Of a stretch of DNA of 64,000 nucleotides, positions 22,548-35,254 are shown piece after piece. The notes beneath the pieces are model-generated. The model was given only the letters and a program-made list of their open reading frames with translations. It was not told where the DNA came from and ran no database searches. The first letter of the stretch is position 1, and every line of letters begins with the position of its first letter. The stretch comes from Isoetes taiwanensis (Eukaryota; Streptophyta; Lycopodiopsida; Isoetales; Isoetaceae). The translations under genes and the position numbers were made by a program. Location: positions 18,767,858-18,831,857 of the forward strand of contig JAJEKV010000024.1 of NCBI GenBank assembly GCA_021234155.1, in the 5' to 3' direction.

Positions 22548-22800
22548 AAGTTTGAGGGGTCTCCGGCTGCGAAAAGGGTGCTTAGAATTCAATTTGGGGA
22601 CTCAAAAACGCCGGGTGCAGCACCTTTTGGGGTGTGGGGGTTTTGGGGGTTCCAAAGTTTGAGGGGTCTCTCGTCACTTCAAGGGTGCTTAGAATCCAAT
22701 TTGGGGACTCAAGAAGGGGCGCGAGCACCTTTTGGGGGTTTGGGGGTTTTGGGGTGCCAAAGTTTAAGGGGTCTCTCGCCATGCTCAAGGGTGCTTTTAG
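22548..22800 (-). repeat. LINE-B 5' UTR tandem monomers (~120 bp)
   Basis: Two and a fraction copies of a ~120-bp unit. Each has gtgcttagaatycaatttgg, then gggactcaa, gcaccttttgggg, a G-rich ggggttttgggg run, ccaaagttt, and aggggtctc. On the minus strand the array lies directly upstream of the LINE-B ORF1 start. It resembles the monomer-type promoters of some L1 elements. The same array, without LINE-B behind it, begins the second duplicate at 47947. Confidence 0.75.
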
Positions 22801-22804
22801 AATC

Positions 22805-25800
22805 GTGTACTTGCATACTTTGGAAAGGCCTCACTCAAAAATCCTTTTTGTTGCAAGGAATGGTCGCTGGCAAGCCGTGATCTTTGAATCTAAGGAGTGT
22901 CAATGGGGTATTATCAATGTCTATGCCTCTAACAAGCCTCGCTGGAAAGGACGATTATGTGGATGGAAATTGAAAGTCGGATTAGTCACCTAGGGATGAC
23001 ACGTAAAATTGGATCTTAGGAGGGGATTTCAACATGACCGATGTGGGGACCGTAAGATTGGGTTACACAGAATCTATCGGTCGAGGAGACTTCGTGGAAC
23101 TCCTTGCTTAACAATGCCGATTTAATCTGTTCCACCTTCCAATGCCGCATTCTCTTGGTCAAATAAAATGTAAGGGGCTAGACAGAGTATATTGTCCGGT
23201 TAGACGATTTTATATGGCCAATAAGTCCGCATGCTTCATGGATAGGGTGTTATGTAGAGGGGATCCGGCCTTCTCTCACCTCCTGATCATGTCCCCAAAG
23301 TTTAATGATGGAGGATGTATCTATAGCCGATACGCGAAAATATTCGATTCAAGTTCAATACATCCTGGCTGGGGAAGGAGGCATTTTGCAAGCCGTTTAG
23401 GGAATTTGTATCGTCTCTCCCTAACAACCTCAGCCCTCTTAGTATGAAAGCTTGGGTGCAGAAGCTCAGTCTCATGAAGAGCTGCGTTAAAAATTGGGGT
23501 AAGAGTAGAGCTTTGGCATTTAAAAAGAAAAGATCGAGGTATACACTCGCTGAGAATGGTCAAACAAGAACCGCTATCCCACCCACATAACATTGACAAA
23601 ATGTAATATTGAGGCTGATTTGGAAGGGAAAGCAAGGGCAATTGAAGAGGAGGAGGCAAGAGGTGCAAAATTGCGATCAAAAAACCAAATGGTATGCTGA
23701 ACTAGACCATGAAAACTCTAAACGCTTTTTTAGAATGGCTGGAGCAAGGTTAGCAGAAAATAGCATCCTATCGATTAAAGACGATAATTCAAACATATTA
23801 GAAGATCCCCAGGAAATCAGGTCTTATATAAGGGGAAGTTTTGAAAATCTTTTCAGGGAAGACCCCCTACCCCCCTCCTACCATTCTCAGATAGCTTCTT
23901 GGTTGACTAAAGTTGACTGGGGAGAGAAGGTTACCGCAGAAGAGAATCGACGACTACTGCAAAATATTGAAGGGGAAGAGATTTACAAGACCCTGTGTTC
24001 TCTCTAGCAGCTGGAAAATCCTCTGGCCCTGATGGTTTCCCTCCAGAATTCTTTGTTGAATTTTGGGATGTGCTTGGTCATGACTTTATCGGGAAGCAAG
24101 ATGTGGTGCGGGTTTCATACTTTCTACACCCGACATTAGCAAAGGCTTTATCACACTTTGTTCCAAAGATCCCTAGGCCTCGCTGCTTTTAGTGAATGGC
24201 TTACCTATTGCACTCACCAATGTCATATATAAAGTGATCATGAAGGCTATTGCCAACCGGTTGAAACCAATCCTCAATAGGATCATTGGGAACGAAGCAC
24301 CGCTTTCCCCGCGATATATACTAGATAACTACCTTGGCAAGAAGGGAAGGGCTACATTGGTGTCGCCCTCAAAACGTAAAATGTGTTATGGTCAAAATGG
24401 ATTTTAGAAAGGCCTACCTAATTTCCTCGATGGGAAGGCCTGAGGTCCGGCCATGAGCTACATGGGATTTGAGTTGCAATTTATTCGGGTCGGGCTATGG
24501 GGATGAACAACTTAGCTGCCCCGCTTCTAAGTAAGCTAGTGAATGGTCAGCCATCGTGTCTTTTTTAATCTCAAGAAAGGAATAAGACAAGGTTGCCCTC
24601 CTCGCTCCTTACTTGTTCCTCATCATGGCTAATCTCCTTACTAGAATGGTTCAACTAAAGATAGCGTAAGGAAATTTAGAGGGACTCACTTTCCCTCGAA
24701 GGTACGATAAGCTAACAATCATGCAAGACGCTGGATGATACTTTTTATGTTTCTCGATATGATGATAATAGTTTTCACTATTTCGAGATCCCGCTATCCT
24801 TTGAGGTTATATCGAATTGGCCTTAATGCAAATAAATGCACAGCTTTGTCGATAGCGCCATTGACCCCCTCGGGCCGAGGTCCGGCTTTCCAGCTTGTGG
24901 GCGGTAGGGGAATCACCAAACTTCCCCTTCCCTTGTCCTCTCTGACAGTCTAAAGGGCCTCTGGGCTCCTATACTAGACACACTAAAAAAGAAAGTAGGT
25001 TTGTGGTCCGCAAAAAAACCTTGGCAAATATCCGGGCGGTCACAAAGGGCTAATGCGGTTCTAGCTGCCTCTCATATCTACTATTCATCGCTTATGGTTG
25101 CCCGTAAAGGGATCTACAACCAAATGCAAGTTATCATAAGAAAATTGTCCTGGGGCAGGCAAAAGTGGCCCTGGGGAGCTTTGTCGATAAAAGGGATGGT
25201 GGACTAGGTTGCAAAGACCCTCTTATCCAAGCTCAGGCTTTGGCAGCAAATTGCCCGAGGACTCTACAAGGTGAGTCTTCTCGAAGTTTTCTCCTGCCTA
25301 AAATTTGTATCATATTGGCTAAAGCAAGGTAAGCTCTCGAAAGCCACCGCCTGTGGATGAGCCGGGAGCTTTGTATTATGCCTTCAACATAGCCCCCAGA
25401 CGCCTCCTAGAATGAGAAAGATCCGTGCATGGATAGATGTGCAACATTTGTTCACCCCTATGAATCCTCCGAGGGACGCAGTGGATTCAAATTGCTCGAA
25501 TACCAAGATATGGGAGAAAGAAGGTCTTCCGCTGGCACTCTCCCATCCACGATCTTCACCAAATGGAAGGACTGGGAATATTAAGTTTACAACATCTCTG
25601 GGTAAATGATAGATGGGTTTGCTGGACCACATTCAAGCGGAAAATCCATACCCCTGGTGAAGGAGATCGCAAAGTACTAAGGGAGATTATAGCAAATGTC
25701 ACCAACCACTCAGGTATTATTGGCCCATGTGAACAATGGTCATTTGAAGGACACAATGTAATATAGTGTGGCTAGGATTTATTGAGCATTATGCAAGGTT

Positions 25801-26205
25801 ACTCCCCTGATAGTTGAGGCTAGACTCGGAGTAAGCAATGCAGTGGCCAAAAATGCTTTGGCTAACTCCTGGAAGTCTATGTGCTCTAGGAAGATACAAT
25901 TCTTTAGGTGGATAGCTCTGCAAGGGGGACTGAGTACAATGGAAAGTTTATTCAATAAAGGAATTGTGGTTGACAACAGTGTCCACTGCTGTCAAGTCAC
26001 CAACTGGGGGGCACCTCTTCTTCCCTATGATCTCGAATTTTGGCAATGGGTAAGTCCCATAATTGGGCTAATGGCACGCCAATTGACCTGGCCTGAATTA
26101 CTAGTCATCGATAGGTGCTGTATAGAGGCCTCCCTAGTGAACCCGCATTATGGGTCATATGGAAACACCGCTAGACGTAGCTTTGGGTGGTCGGGATATC
26201 CATAA
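22805..26205 (+). pseudogene. LINE-A ORF2 remainder: endonuclease end, RT, zinc-binding domain
   Basis: GRWQAVIFESKECQWGIINV (22860-22925) resumes the endonuclease. RFFRMAGARLAENSI and DNSNILEDPQEIRSYI (23720-23830) form the linker before RT. GKSSGPDGFPPEFF (24011-24050), PIALTNVIYKVIMKAIANRL (24205-24260) and MDFRKAY are RT blocks. The catalytic block near 24730 is damaged (gacgctggatgat against gatgcagcggatgat in the second copy). The zinc-binding zf-RVT region (25843-26205) is present but has lost its Cys pattern to small changes. The ORF would encode the nicking and copying enzyme. Confidence 0.8.
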
Positions 26206-26621
26206 GGAAGTTAAGAAACCCTTCAACTCGAGGTTGGCGCCATGGCATTATCCCATCACGTAAAAGCATGGTATAAACTACAACAAGGAGCTTGATAGAC
26301 TAGGGACCTTGCAGGGTTTCTATGCCTTCTTCAAGTGTCATTGGGTAGATAATGATAATAGGGAAGCGTAAAGAGTCGAATAGACAAACAGTACTGTGAT
26401 ATTCAACACTAAGGATATCGTGGGATCCAAAGATTGGAACGAAGTCAGCTCTCTATAGTACCTCACTTTTGGTGAAGATAGGTGACTTCCCTTATAGTAT
26501 CCAAACAGTAGGGAAGATGAGGAGATGCTCCCTCTAGTACATATGCTGTGACTCCTATCACTACTTTTCATATTGTACATGGTTTTCCTATATTTAATAT
26601 ATTACATATAATCTTACCCTC

Positions 26622-26638
26622 AAAAAAAAAAAAAAAAA
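26622..26638 (+). other. Poly(A) tail marking the LINE-A 3' end
   Basis: A run of 17 A follows the short 3' UTR (ataatcttaccctc). The second copy has 19 A at the same place (52061-52079). Confidence 0.85.
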
Positions 26639-26971
26639 TAAAGTTCGTGACTTTCACAATCAGAACTCATGGTTTTTCTACTATTAAATTGCCCCTTTGT
26701 TGTATTTATGTAGTGATTCTCTCATTAGAATTCAATGCCCCTATATGCTGCAGTTTTGTAGTCATTTTAAGCATTCACATTTCAAGTGTTGAAGTTAGTA
26801 TCTTGAAAAGTCTACATCATCACCATATCTAGCACAATAACAGGGGGTTTTTTGTGTGTTTTTGTACGCTTTTCACTAAGGTTTTCCTATGATTTCGTGA
26901 TGTATTCAAATGGATGTACTAATGCGTACATCTAGAGTGCACCATTTCCGAGCCATTGATTTTACCCTTTT

Positions 26972-27048
26972 TTCAATGGTCAACAACCAATGGCTCACAA
27001 CAGTAAGCCCTTTTTTGTGTGGTGGTGCATAATGGGCACATGAAGGGC
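26972..27048 (+). repeat. Direct repeat, copy 1 of a ~78-bp pair
   Basis: ttcaatggtcaacaaccaat, followed by ggtgcataatgggcacatg, recurs at 30828-30906 in the same orientation. The pair is also present in the second duplicate at 52418-52495 and 56282-56360. It may mark the ends of a degenerate inserted element of about 3.9 kb, or two fragments of one repeat family. Confidence 0.8.
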
Positions 27049-30000
27049 CATTCATTTTAGTTTTTGCTGTCCCCTAGGGGGCAAACCCTCGCTTATGGGG
27101 TATGTGGGGCATATTCAAGTATATGTTGGCATATACCTAGCATATGCCGATGATCATAAAAACCGGGTCACGTCAGAATGGTCTGGCCATCTCCTCAAAG
27201 AAGGCCGATTTGGTTGCCGAAAGTGCTGTTTGGTGTCGATGCTCGAAAGTGCTTTGGGTATGGCCTAGGTTCTAGTGCTTCGTGTATGGCATGATGCGCA
27301 TGAGGGAAGGTCATAGTTTCGTGGTCTTCTCTCAGGTTTTTCGATGGGTTTCCTTCTTCTTCCATTTGATAGTGCCTAAGAGAGCTCAAATGCAAGCCGC
27401 AAAGTTGCCTCGTGATTTTCCTTTGTGGGTTCTTTTGCAACTCTAATTTCGCAATTTGAGGGTGAACCTTTGAGTTGTACCCCCCCCGTGAGCAAATCGA
27501 AGTTCTTCCATACTCCAGCCTTTCGCATAATCGGGCAACCATACGCTCTAAGCCAAGTCCTAACCGGACACCATGCCGTGGCATGCCGTGGTTTAGGATA
27601 TGCGATGCCCCAAGGTTATCCCTTTACGAGAGCGTAGCCATCGAAGCTTCGAACAGGCTTAAAAGGAATCCCTCAGAAGAAAAAAAGAAAGAGGTCATAC
27701 ATGAAAATGAAATGCAAGAGAAAGTAACCTCGCCAGGGTCTTTGCAAAAATTGCCTTATTTTTTGCCTTCGCTGTTTTTTTTCCTTTTGTTGTTTTTGAC
27801 ACCGCTGAAGATTGGTGCGTGTTCCGGCGCATGCAAGTTATGTCCGCCAACAATCTATATGACAAAATTGCATTTTTAGCGCACCTTTCTTTGCATTTTG
27901 CCTTGATGGCTTAACCGGGTTTCTAGACTATCGATTGCCCGCAAAGAATTAGCAAAAAAAAGGGAATCCAATCCACTTGTCGCATTGCATCCTTTCTCGC
28001 AGATGAAGAGGTAGTTTGAATTGAATTGGAACATCGATGGACAAGTGGTGCCGAGCTTTGCATATATTTTGTCATGACCATATTATAAGCTAAACCGCTC
28101 TTTATGGACATGATTCTCTGCTTTTGTCCGGCCCGCATTATGGGGATATTTGGGAGCCCTCGAGCCGCAGTATAACCGCATCAATTTTAACATCCGTGTT
28201 ACCAACTACGCTAGAGGACATTCTTGCATTAGGACTTTGTACCGCAAGGGTAAGTAATGTTTCTCCATGAATTGTATGCTTGTCCGAAAAACAAAGATCA
28301 CGGTTAATACTACATGTGATGCATGCTCGCTATGGAATAGCGCAAAAAAGATTGTATCCAAGAGTTGGGAATACATTGCAATCTCGCAGCATTCCATTGA
28401 TTATTATTCCAACCCGCTCTTTTGCATTGATATTCTACATTGGTGTCGATTGTGGTCTCACAAAGCTACGAAAGCATGTGACCAAATTATTGCATCTTTA
28501 GAAAATCCGTATGATAGTAGTCCTATCTCAATTAGATTCAAAGAAGTAGTTTTCAAGTTGTGGAAAGGGACGAGGAACCCGATTTTATTTGGTTTAAATT
28601 GGGACTCCCAAGCCGTGATCTCACAATAAAATGGACCAAAAGGTTGTTTTTCTATCTTTGTGAAGTGGTTCACGCTTTTGACAACAATGCATCCCAGCTT
28701 TTTGTTGTACCCGATGATGCGACTTGACTCCCTCTTCCTCCCTTCCTCCCTTCCTCCCAAGGTCTTCGAAAACACTTGACATCTTGAGAGACATTGAAAA
28801 GCAAAGCCTAAAGTGATTTGAACCAGCTTGAAAATTGGTTCTTCACAATCAGAAGATGGGTACAAAGGCTTCAACTATGAGACACTTCCTAAAACCTTAT
28901 CTCTAAGCACATTCTTTTTCATAATCACCGAGAATCATTTCTAACAATCATTCCTACATGGACATCGGGCCGGAACACTTCAAATGAGGCAAGTCCGTAT
29001 ACATTATGCCAGCTTGTAAACAAATAAGTACACTTGGGAGTTTAACTATCAGCAATGTCATGCTCTACATCTTTTTTGATCACAAGATAATCATAGATTA
29101 AACACACTATCCATTCGAGGTGTCTATGTATGTTCCAAAAGTTCATGACTATGTGCCACATTAGCTCCCTCCTCGCTTTCATATTCTCAACAAACGCAGA
29201 CCGGTTTGTGGTCTCCATGGAAGAAGAAACAAATGAAATAGACGGGCGGAACAAGCGTATTACTTGAAACCCCCACCATGGCCGTACATCATGTGTAGTT
29301 ACGTATACACATGGTCCAGATATATAGAGAATGGATCCGTATACAAAGAACGCCGCATTATGAAAGCATCGGGCTTTTATGCATCCGGGCCATTGTCACC
29401 GCCCCGCAAAGCAAAGAGAATTTGGAAAGAATAGACTAAGATAAAGTTTCACTTTCCATTGTGCCTTTTGAACCTAGTAGTAGTAGCCATATTTCAAGTG
29501 TAGTTTTGCTAACGCGTTACTAGGACTTTTTGCACAAAGATTAATAACATCACTATGAGGGCTCTCGCTATACTATCATGCCTTGTGTATAACGCTATGG
29601 TCTTTAGAGGACCGTACATCGCGATCCGTTGTGCCATTTTTAATGTCTTCGCCCCATTATGATGCTTAGAAATTTTAATGTCCACTAACACTCAAGGGCA
29701 TGAACCTCAATAGAAAGCAAGATCATCCAAATACTCAAGGGCATGAACCCCAATAGAGAAGGGGCCATATAGACGTAAAACAATGGAATAAAGCAAGGGC
29801 ATAGACAATAAAGAAAAAAATTATACAAATACATTACATTCTTTTAGTGTAGAAGTCTCTAGGGCAAAGTGGATAATGGAAAGGTTAAGGTTTAGCATCT
29901 TTTTAGGAAATTATTCTTAAGAAATAGGCCAATATCAATACCAAGTCATGAAAACCTTTAGACATTGGCCCCAAGGGCTATATCATGTTCTATGAGTTGG

Positions 30001-30827
30001 AATTGCATAGAACCAAGACCTAGTGTTCTAATATTGATTTGTTGCCAAAAGAATTTATGTTGCAATGTTGGAATATTTTAATGGTTGGGGCATTGATTTC
30101 AAAGAAATCCATTTAAAAAGGTGACTTTTTATTTATTTATCTAAACATGTATAAAGATTATAGACTCTCTCGAGCATCCGCATAATAAGGATGTGATTTA
30201 TAGAGACATGAAACCATCTATATTTTGGTCAAAACTCATTACATCGAGTTTTGTTATTGAGCTTGTTGATTTTAAGGTATCTAGAGCATACTTTTACACG
30301 AAGTTTTAATATTGAAATGTTGGGAGAACCTCTCACTATTCAAATAAAGTTATAATATCGAGATGAGATGCACAATGATATAACTTAACCAAAAAAAAAG
30401 AGCAAGTAGAACATCATTGAGAAGAGCCAAATGCACTAATCGAAAAGTGCAATCGCCAATTAGAAAGCAATGCTAGAAAAATTAGTCGCTGATCCTAGAG
30501 ATCTAGAGATCTTGACAGATCTTGACAATGAGGAAAATCAATCCTAATCAAAACATGTCAAGATTTAAGTTGATTGAATAAAAGGCACATTTTTCCTATA
30601 TATGCTTTCAAATAATAAGCATTATAGTGTAGATTTACCTAAGAGGTTGATTACAATCATGCATGGAATTTCTCCAGATTCTAACAGCTTTCATGTGGAT
30701 TAAGCATGTGAGTATCAACCAAAGTTGTCGATTCCTTGCAAAACTATAATTATCTAATGCCTTAATTCGAAGTTTGTCACTTTGGGTCACGAGGGCAACC
30801 CTCCGTGGTGCGCAAAAGACCTTTGTT

Positions 30828-30906
30828 TTCAATGGTCAACAACCAATGGCTCACAACAAAAAGCCCTCTTTTTATGGGTATGGTGCATAATGGGCACATG
30901 AAGGGC
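30828..30906 (+). repeat. Direct repeat, copy 2 of a ~78-bp pair
   Basis: Same words as at 26972 with small differences in the middle; the flanking sequences are unrelated apart from the pair itself. Confidence 0.8.
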
Positions 30907-31582
30907 TTGAAGGGCGCATGTAGTGCGCTTCCACGCCAACACATTTCTTATCATAACTTTGATTCAGAGCTCGCTTGAGATGATTTTTATTATGCTGGAA
31001 AGTTCTCTCCGAGATCTTTTGATAGTGTATGATATGGATATATTTGGTTAAGCTATCTATGCTAAAACAGCAATTTTTCGGTTGGGGTTTGGTAGGCTTT
31101 CACATCCTACCAACGATTAATACATGATTGCACTATTGATATTGTTTTATGGCTCATTCCTAATGAAGCTTGCAAAAATTACCATGCATTTTTAGATTTT
31201 GAGGTAGTTATTAAGCAAATTCCAAGGCTTCTAGATCCTTGTGCAACAAGCGTAAAAGTTTCCCACTTTGGTTTCTCACCACAAGAATCCATGGAGGCCA
31301 AAGGTCAGTTAAATTCCAGCTTGAAAAATGTTTGTGTATGGGTGTTGCAAACTTTATGACTTTCGTAATAATGGGATCAATCTTTCTATCTTTATGGTAA
31401 CTTTACTTATGTTCTATTTGTTTTATTGTGATCAAATTCAAAAAGCTACAGTGATGAAAGCCTCAAATGAATTCTAGTTTTTTTCTCGGGTTTGAATTCT
31501 AAAATTTTTGTTTGTGCCTCTTTATTTTCTCGGTCCTTTCACTAATGCATCTCGTGATTTGGATCTTAGTCATGACTTATCC

Positions 31583-32796
31583 GTTGGAGCCTCTCGACAC
31601 CTCTCGCTTCGATTATGCTCAATTATGATTGGGGACGTCTATGATTTTAAGATGTCGAATACGAGTTTGCCTAAGGTTTTGATGATATATCGAGCCTCTA
31701 TACGGTTTCGCTTAAGCTTTTAGAATATGAAATACTGGGATTCAACCTCTACCAAAATAACTCAATGTCCTAATAAGACTACTTTAACCAATCTAACCAA
31801 AGAGCTAATGTGACTATTTTTTATCTTAAATCTATGTTTTTTTTTATAATAACCCATTGAATTGTTTTAGGATATGGTCTATGGTTTCAAGAATTATATC
31901 TATATCAAATCCCCCGAACCCCCGTTATTTTGCTACATATTCTAAACGAGGTGCACCCGATTACCACAGCCGCCGGATTCGCCAATCCGACGCCCCCGAT
32001 CGTATGTTGGAGCCTCGACACCTCTCGCTTCGACATGCTCAATTATGATTGGGGACGCCTATGATTTTAAGATGTCAATAATGAAGTTTGCCTAAGGTTT
32101 TGATGGTATATCGAGCCTCTATACGCCGCTTTTAAGCTTTTAGAATATGAAATACGGGATTCAACCTCTACCAAAATAACTCAATGTCCTAATAAGACTA
32201 CTTTAACCAATCTAACCAAAGGAGCTAATGTGACTATTTTTATCTTAAATCTATGTTTTTTTTTTTTATAATAACCCATTGAATTGTTTTTAGGATATGG
32301 TCTATGGTTTCAAGAATTATATCTATATCAAATCCCCCTCGAACCCCCCTGTTATTTTGTTACATATTCTAAACGAGGTGCACCCTCGACTACCACATAC
32401 CGTTTGATTCTGCCAATCCGACGGCCGCATCAGTATGTTGGAGCCTCCGACACCTCTCGCTTCGATTATGCTCAATTATGATTGGGGACGCCATGATTTT
32501 AAGATGTCGAATACGAAGTTTGCCTAAGGTTTTGATGGTATATCGAGCCTCTATACAGCCGCTTTTAAGCTTTTAGAATATGAAATACCTGGATTCAACC
32601 TCTACCAAAAATAACTCAATGTCCTAATAAGACTACTTTAACCAATCTAACCAAAGGAGCTAATGTGACTATTTTTATCTTAAATCTATGTTTTTTTTTT
32701 ATAATAACCCATTGAATTGTTTTAGGGATATGGTCTATGGTTTCAAGAATTATATCTATATCAAATCCCCCGAACCCCCGTTATTTTGCTACATAT
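31583..32796 (-). repeat. Tandem triplication (423-430 bp) containing the tRNA-derived SINE
   Basis: The word gttggagcct starts at 31583, 32006 and 32436. Each unit carries a minus-strand SINE, with its B box inside attcaacctctacc and its A-box region near ctaaccaaagagcta. The joins between units carry extra sequence (aaacgaggtgcacc). The second duplicate has a single unit at 57040-57410. In all three units here the box B is altered by small changes relative to that copy. Confidence 0.8.
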
Positions 32797-33220
32797 TTGG
32801 CAAGAAAGCTCAAAAACATATATAATTTTGGCGGTTGCAATGAGCAGTGTTCACACTTTGCTTAAAGTTGTTTCAAATTAAATTTTATTATCAAGCAAAT
32901 GCTTAGTTTTATGTAGCTTCATATTCATTGAGTTTAAAATGGTTGGACTCAAAGGCCTTTAGTGCTAAAGCAAAACACATTTGCACTATTGAAACTTCAT
33001 GTCATTAAGTTTAAATTGTTTGATTCAAAGTTGTTAGTGTTAAAATAAAGCACAAGGATATGTCAGGTTCAATCCCCATGACATGACCTAACGCCATCTT
33101 CTTAACAAATGTTCTTTATTCCATTGATAACTCTTTCTAAATTACTTTAATAACCCTGTTGACCTTTTTGAGGCTCCACAATTGCTATACATCATTTTTT
33201 GTTGTTATGTTGTCCATTCC

Positions 33221-33472
33221 CAAGGCCCCGAGGGGCAAAAAAAAAAAAAAATTTAGACAACACAAACCATTACATAAAACACTTTTAAATTAAAATCCCC
33301 CTAAAACCCCCTAAGGTTTGGGTGCATATTCACACCGGGGTGGTGGGGGTCCCTAAGGCCCTCAAGGGCCAAAAAATTTTTTGCAACACAAACCATTAAC
33401 ATCCAACATATAAAAATTAAATTCCCCCTAAAACCCCCTGTGGTTTGGGTGCATATTCACACGGGGGTTGAC
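33221..33472. repeat. C-rich ~131-bp tandem pair
   Basis: Two adjacent units share aaggcccygaggg, an A-run, caacacaaaccatta, cccctaaaaccccc and ggtttgggtgcatattcac. The same pair is at about 57832-58085. The C-rich core could form an i-motif or G-quadruplex, but it is not a telomere array. Confidence 0.8.
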
Positions 33473-35254
33473 GTAGGGTAGCGAGAGCCTTTTTATACTG
33501 CCTAAAATGGTATAATACATGTTTGAAATCAACACCATTAAGCATATTGCACCAAACCTTATAGTATTTCACAAGTCTTGCTATACAAGATAAAAACTTA
33601 TAATGAAAGCATACCCCCCACAAACGAGGATCGCTATCTACGGTCCAAATCAAAGCATAACTCATGAATATACCCATCCAATAGCTCTCGATGCCCGGAG
33701 TCACCCTCCGTGTGAATATTGCTTTACATAAACTCAAACCTCATCCAAATTCCTAATGTGGATCCAAACCTCATCCAAGTTGCGAATTCGCAAAAGGTTC
33801 AATCACCAGCATGAAGAGGCTCAAACTTTTTATGTGGATGACTGACTGGAGAACTTCAAATTAACTTTACATATAGAAAATAGGTTCAAGAGTGCTAGAG
33901 AAAACTATAGCTGAAGTTTACGCTGGAGTTAAAAAAAATATAGTTCATGTGTGATGCACCTTGGAGAAAGGTTCAATATAAACCTGTGAGAAACTCCAGC
34001 CTTAATGAAAATCCATCACCCTTCATCAAAATACATCATTATCATTACCAGCAGATCCAGATCTACCTTCTAAAATAATGGGCACATATGTAGCTCAATC
34101 TAATGGACAGGGCTATACCAGAGTCACAACCGTTTATAAACATTGTAAAATAGTTATTTAAGTTCAAATAGTCATTTGAGTTCTTAGATCTTCTGTTAAA
34201 TACATATCTCGCAAAAGCATTCAGGGGGGCCATAGAAAGCCATTAGCCTGCAAAACCAACGAGAAAATTTTGCTTGTAGTAGAATCTGGTATAAATCTAA
34301 ACACGAACGCAATATTTGGCTCGTGATTAGCTCGTGATTAGCATTCCGTGTAATCAAGTTTTGCTCGTGATTAGCATTCCGTGTTAAACCAAAATGTATT
34401 GGGAAATGGAATAGGGGACCACTTTCCACTTAGATGGGGTCCCGCAACCCGCGACACCCGTGAGCGGTCCCTTCCAAACCGAAAAAGGGAAAACCTATTT
34501 CATTCTCCAACAAAATGGAAGTTGGGAAACCATTTTAGTGGCTCTGCTTATAGCAAATGAGATAGGAAAAATAGAAGATGACAAAATCGAAATGACATGA
34601 CCAAATGATGCCGCATAGCTTTAACGTAATCGCCCCTTGAGCAAGCTTCATCTTCGATCTCTGCAGGGAGCAAAAACAGGGGAATAACAAAGAAAAACAG
34701 GGCAGCAATTTCAAGTATCATTTAGGACATATGAGCTTCTCATCATCGCCAAGATTCACTTAACGGAAGCTTTGGCTACGTCCTAAGGGAGCTCCAACAT
34801 GTCTTAAGGGAATTTGGCTATGTCACAAGGGATTGATTGGAGCTCCAACATGAAGATGATGGACATGCTGGAATAGGGGAAACATGGACGAACATGGAAA
34901 GAAATGCGCAGAACAGAGGAATGACCTCCTAAACCTGTAAAATTTATTGTTGCAGGAATGTTGAACCTAACTCCCATTCCGGAATAGAAAGGATGCCACT
35001 TGGCATCTTGACGTTAATCTTCAACAAAAAATGGTGATTCAACTTCCATTTTGCCACATAGAGTCATCAAAAGACACCCCTTCATGAAAATTACTAGTAC
35101 ACCAAGCATCGCCAAGAAAGAAAAAAAACCTCATCAAGAAACCCTAAAGAAAGTGTAACTGTAAGCCATCCAATTTGGCAGAACAATCTAGCCATTTGAT
35201 TTAGGACGACGCACAAAACAGACATACACTATAATTTTGTTATATAGGATTGGG

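Larger units (their letters stand above)
17506..22800 (-). mobile_element. LINE-B, GC- and CpG-rich non-LTR retrotransposon nested in LINE-A
   Basis: Read on the minus strand: tandem-monomer 5' UTR (22800-22548), an ORF1-like frame beginning MGGWKTQGEGPHKRSR at 22525, an endonuclease start RVVSWNCRGF (about 20925), RT (19485 to about 18750), and a 3' end with a short hairpin near 17506-17528. It is much more GC-rich than its surroundings and interrupts the LINE-A endonuclease reading, which continues on both sides. No poly(A) tail is visible at the left end, so it may belong to a clade that recognises a 3' stem-loop. It is frame-broken throughout although CpG is abundant. Confidence 0.75.
13461..26638 (+). 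mobile_element. LINE-A, L1-like non-LTR retrotransposon interrupted by LINE-B
   Basis: In order on the plus strand: ORF1 with a DUF4283-like segment and zinc-knuckle-like motif (to 16234), an extra 280-codon ORF (16383-17225), the start of ORF2 endonuclease (17222 to about 17505), a nested GC-rich LINE-B on the other strand (about 17506-22800), the rest of the endonuclease (from about 22805), RT, a degraded zinc-binding zf-RVT region, and a 17-base poly(A) at 26622-26638. Excluding the insert it is about 8 kb. Frames are broken in many places; the second copy at 47.9-52.1 kb is better preserved in RT and zf-RVT. Confidence 0.8.
26639..31582. other. AT-rich DNA, no recognised gene (first duplicate)
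   Basis: Frames present in one duplicate are broken in the other, and no protein family was recognised, for example the 120-codon plus frame at 28267-28629. It holds a TTCC-type microsatellite (about 28725-28760) and a short duplicated word actcaagggcatgaac at 29690-29757. The same sequence occurs at 52080-57040. Confidence 0.5.

Noticed and set aside
13080-26638. Target-site duplication for LINE-A
   Set aside because: The sequence after the poly(A) (aaagttcgtgac) was not found near the apparent 5' end.
28267-28629. 120-codon plus-strand frame as a gene
   Set aside because: It is broken in the second duplicate and has no family motif; probably chance.
33280-33330. Interstitial telomere repeat
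   Set aside because: ccccctaaaaccccctaa resembles CCCTAAA but occurs only as one short degenerate word per tandem unit, not as an array.
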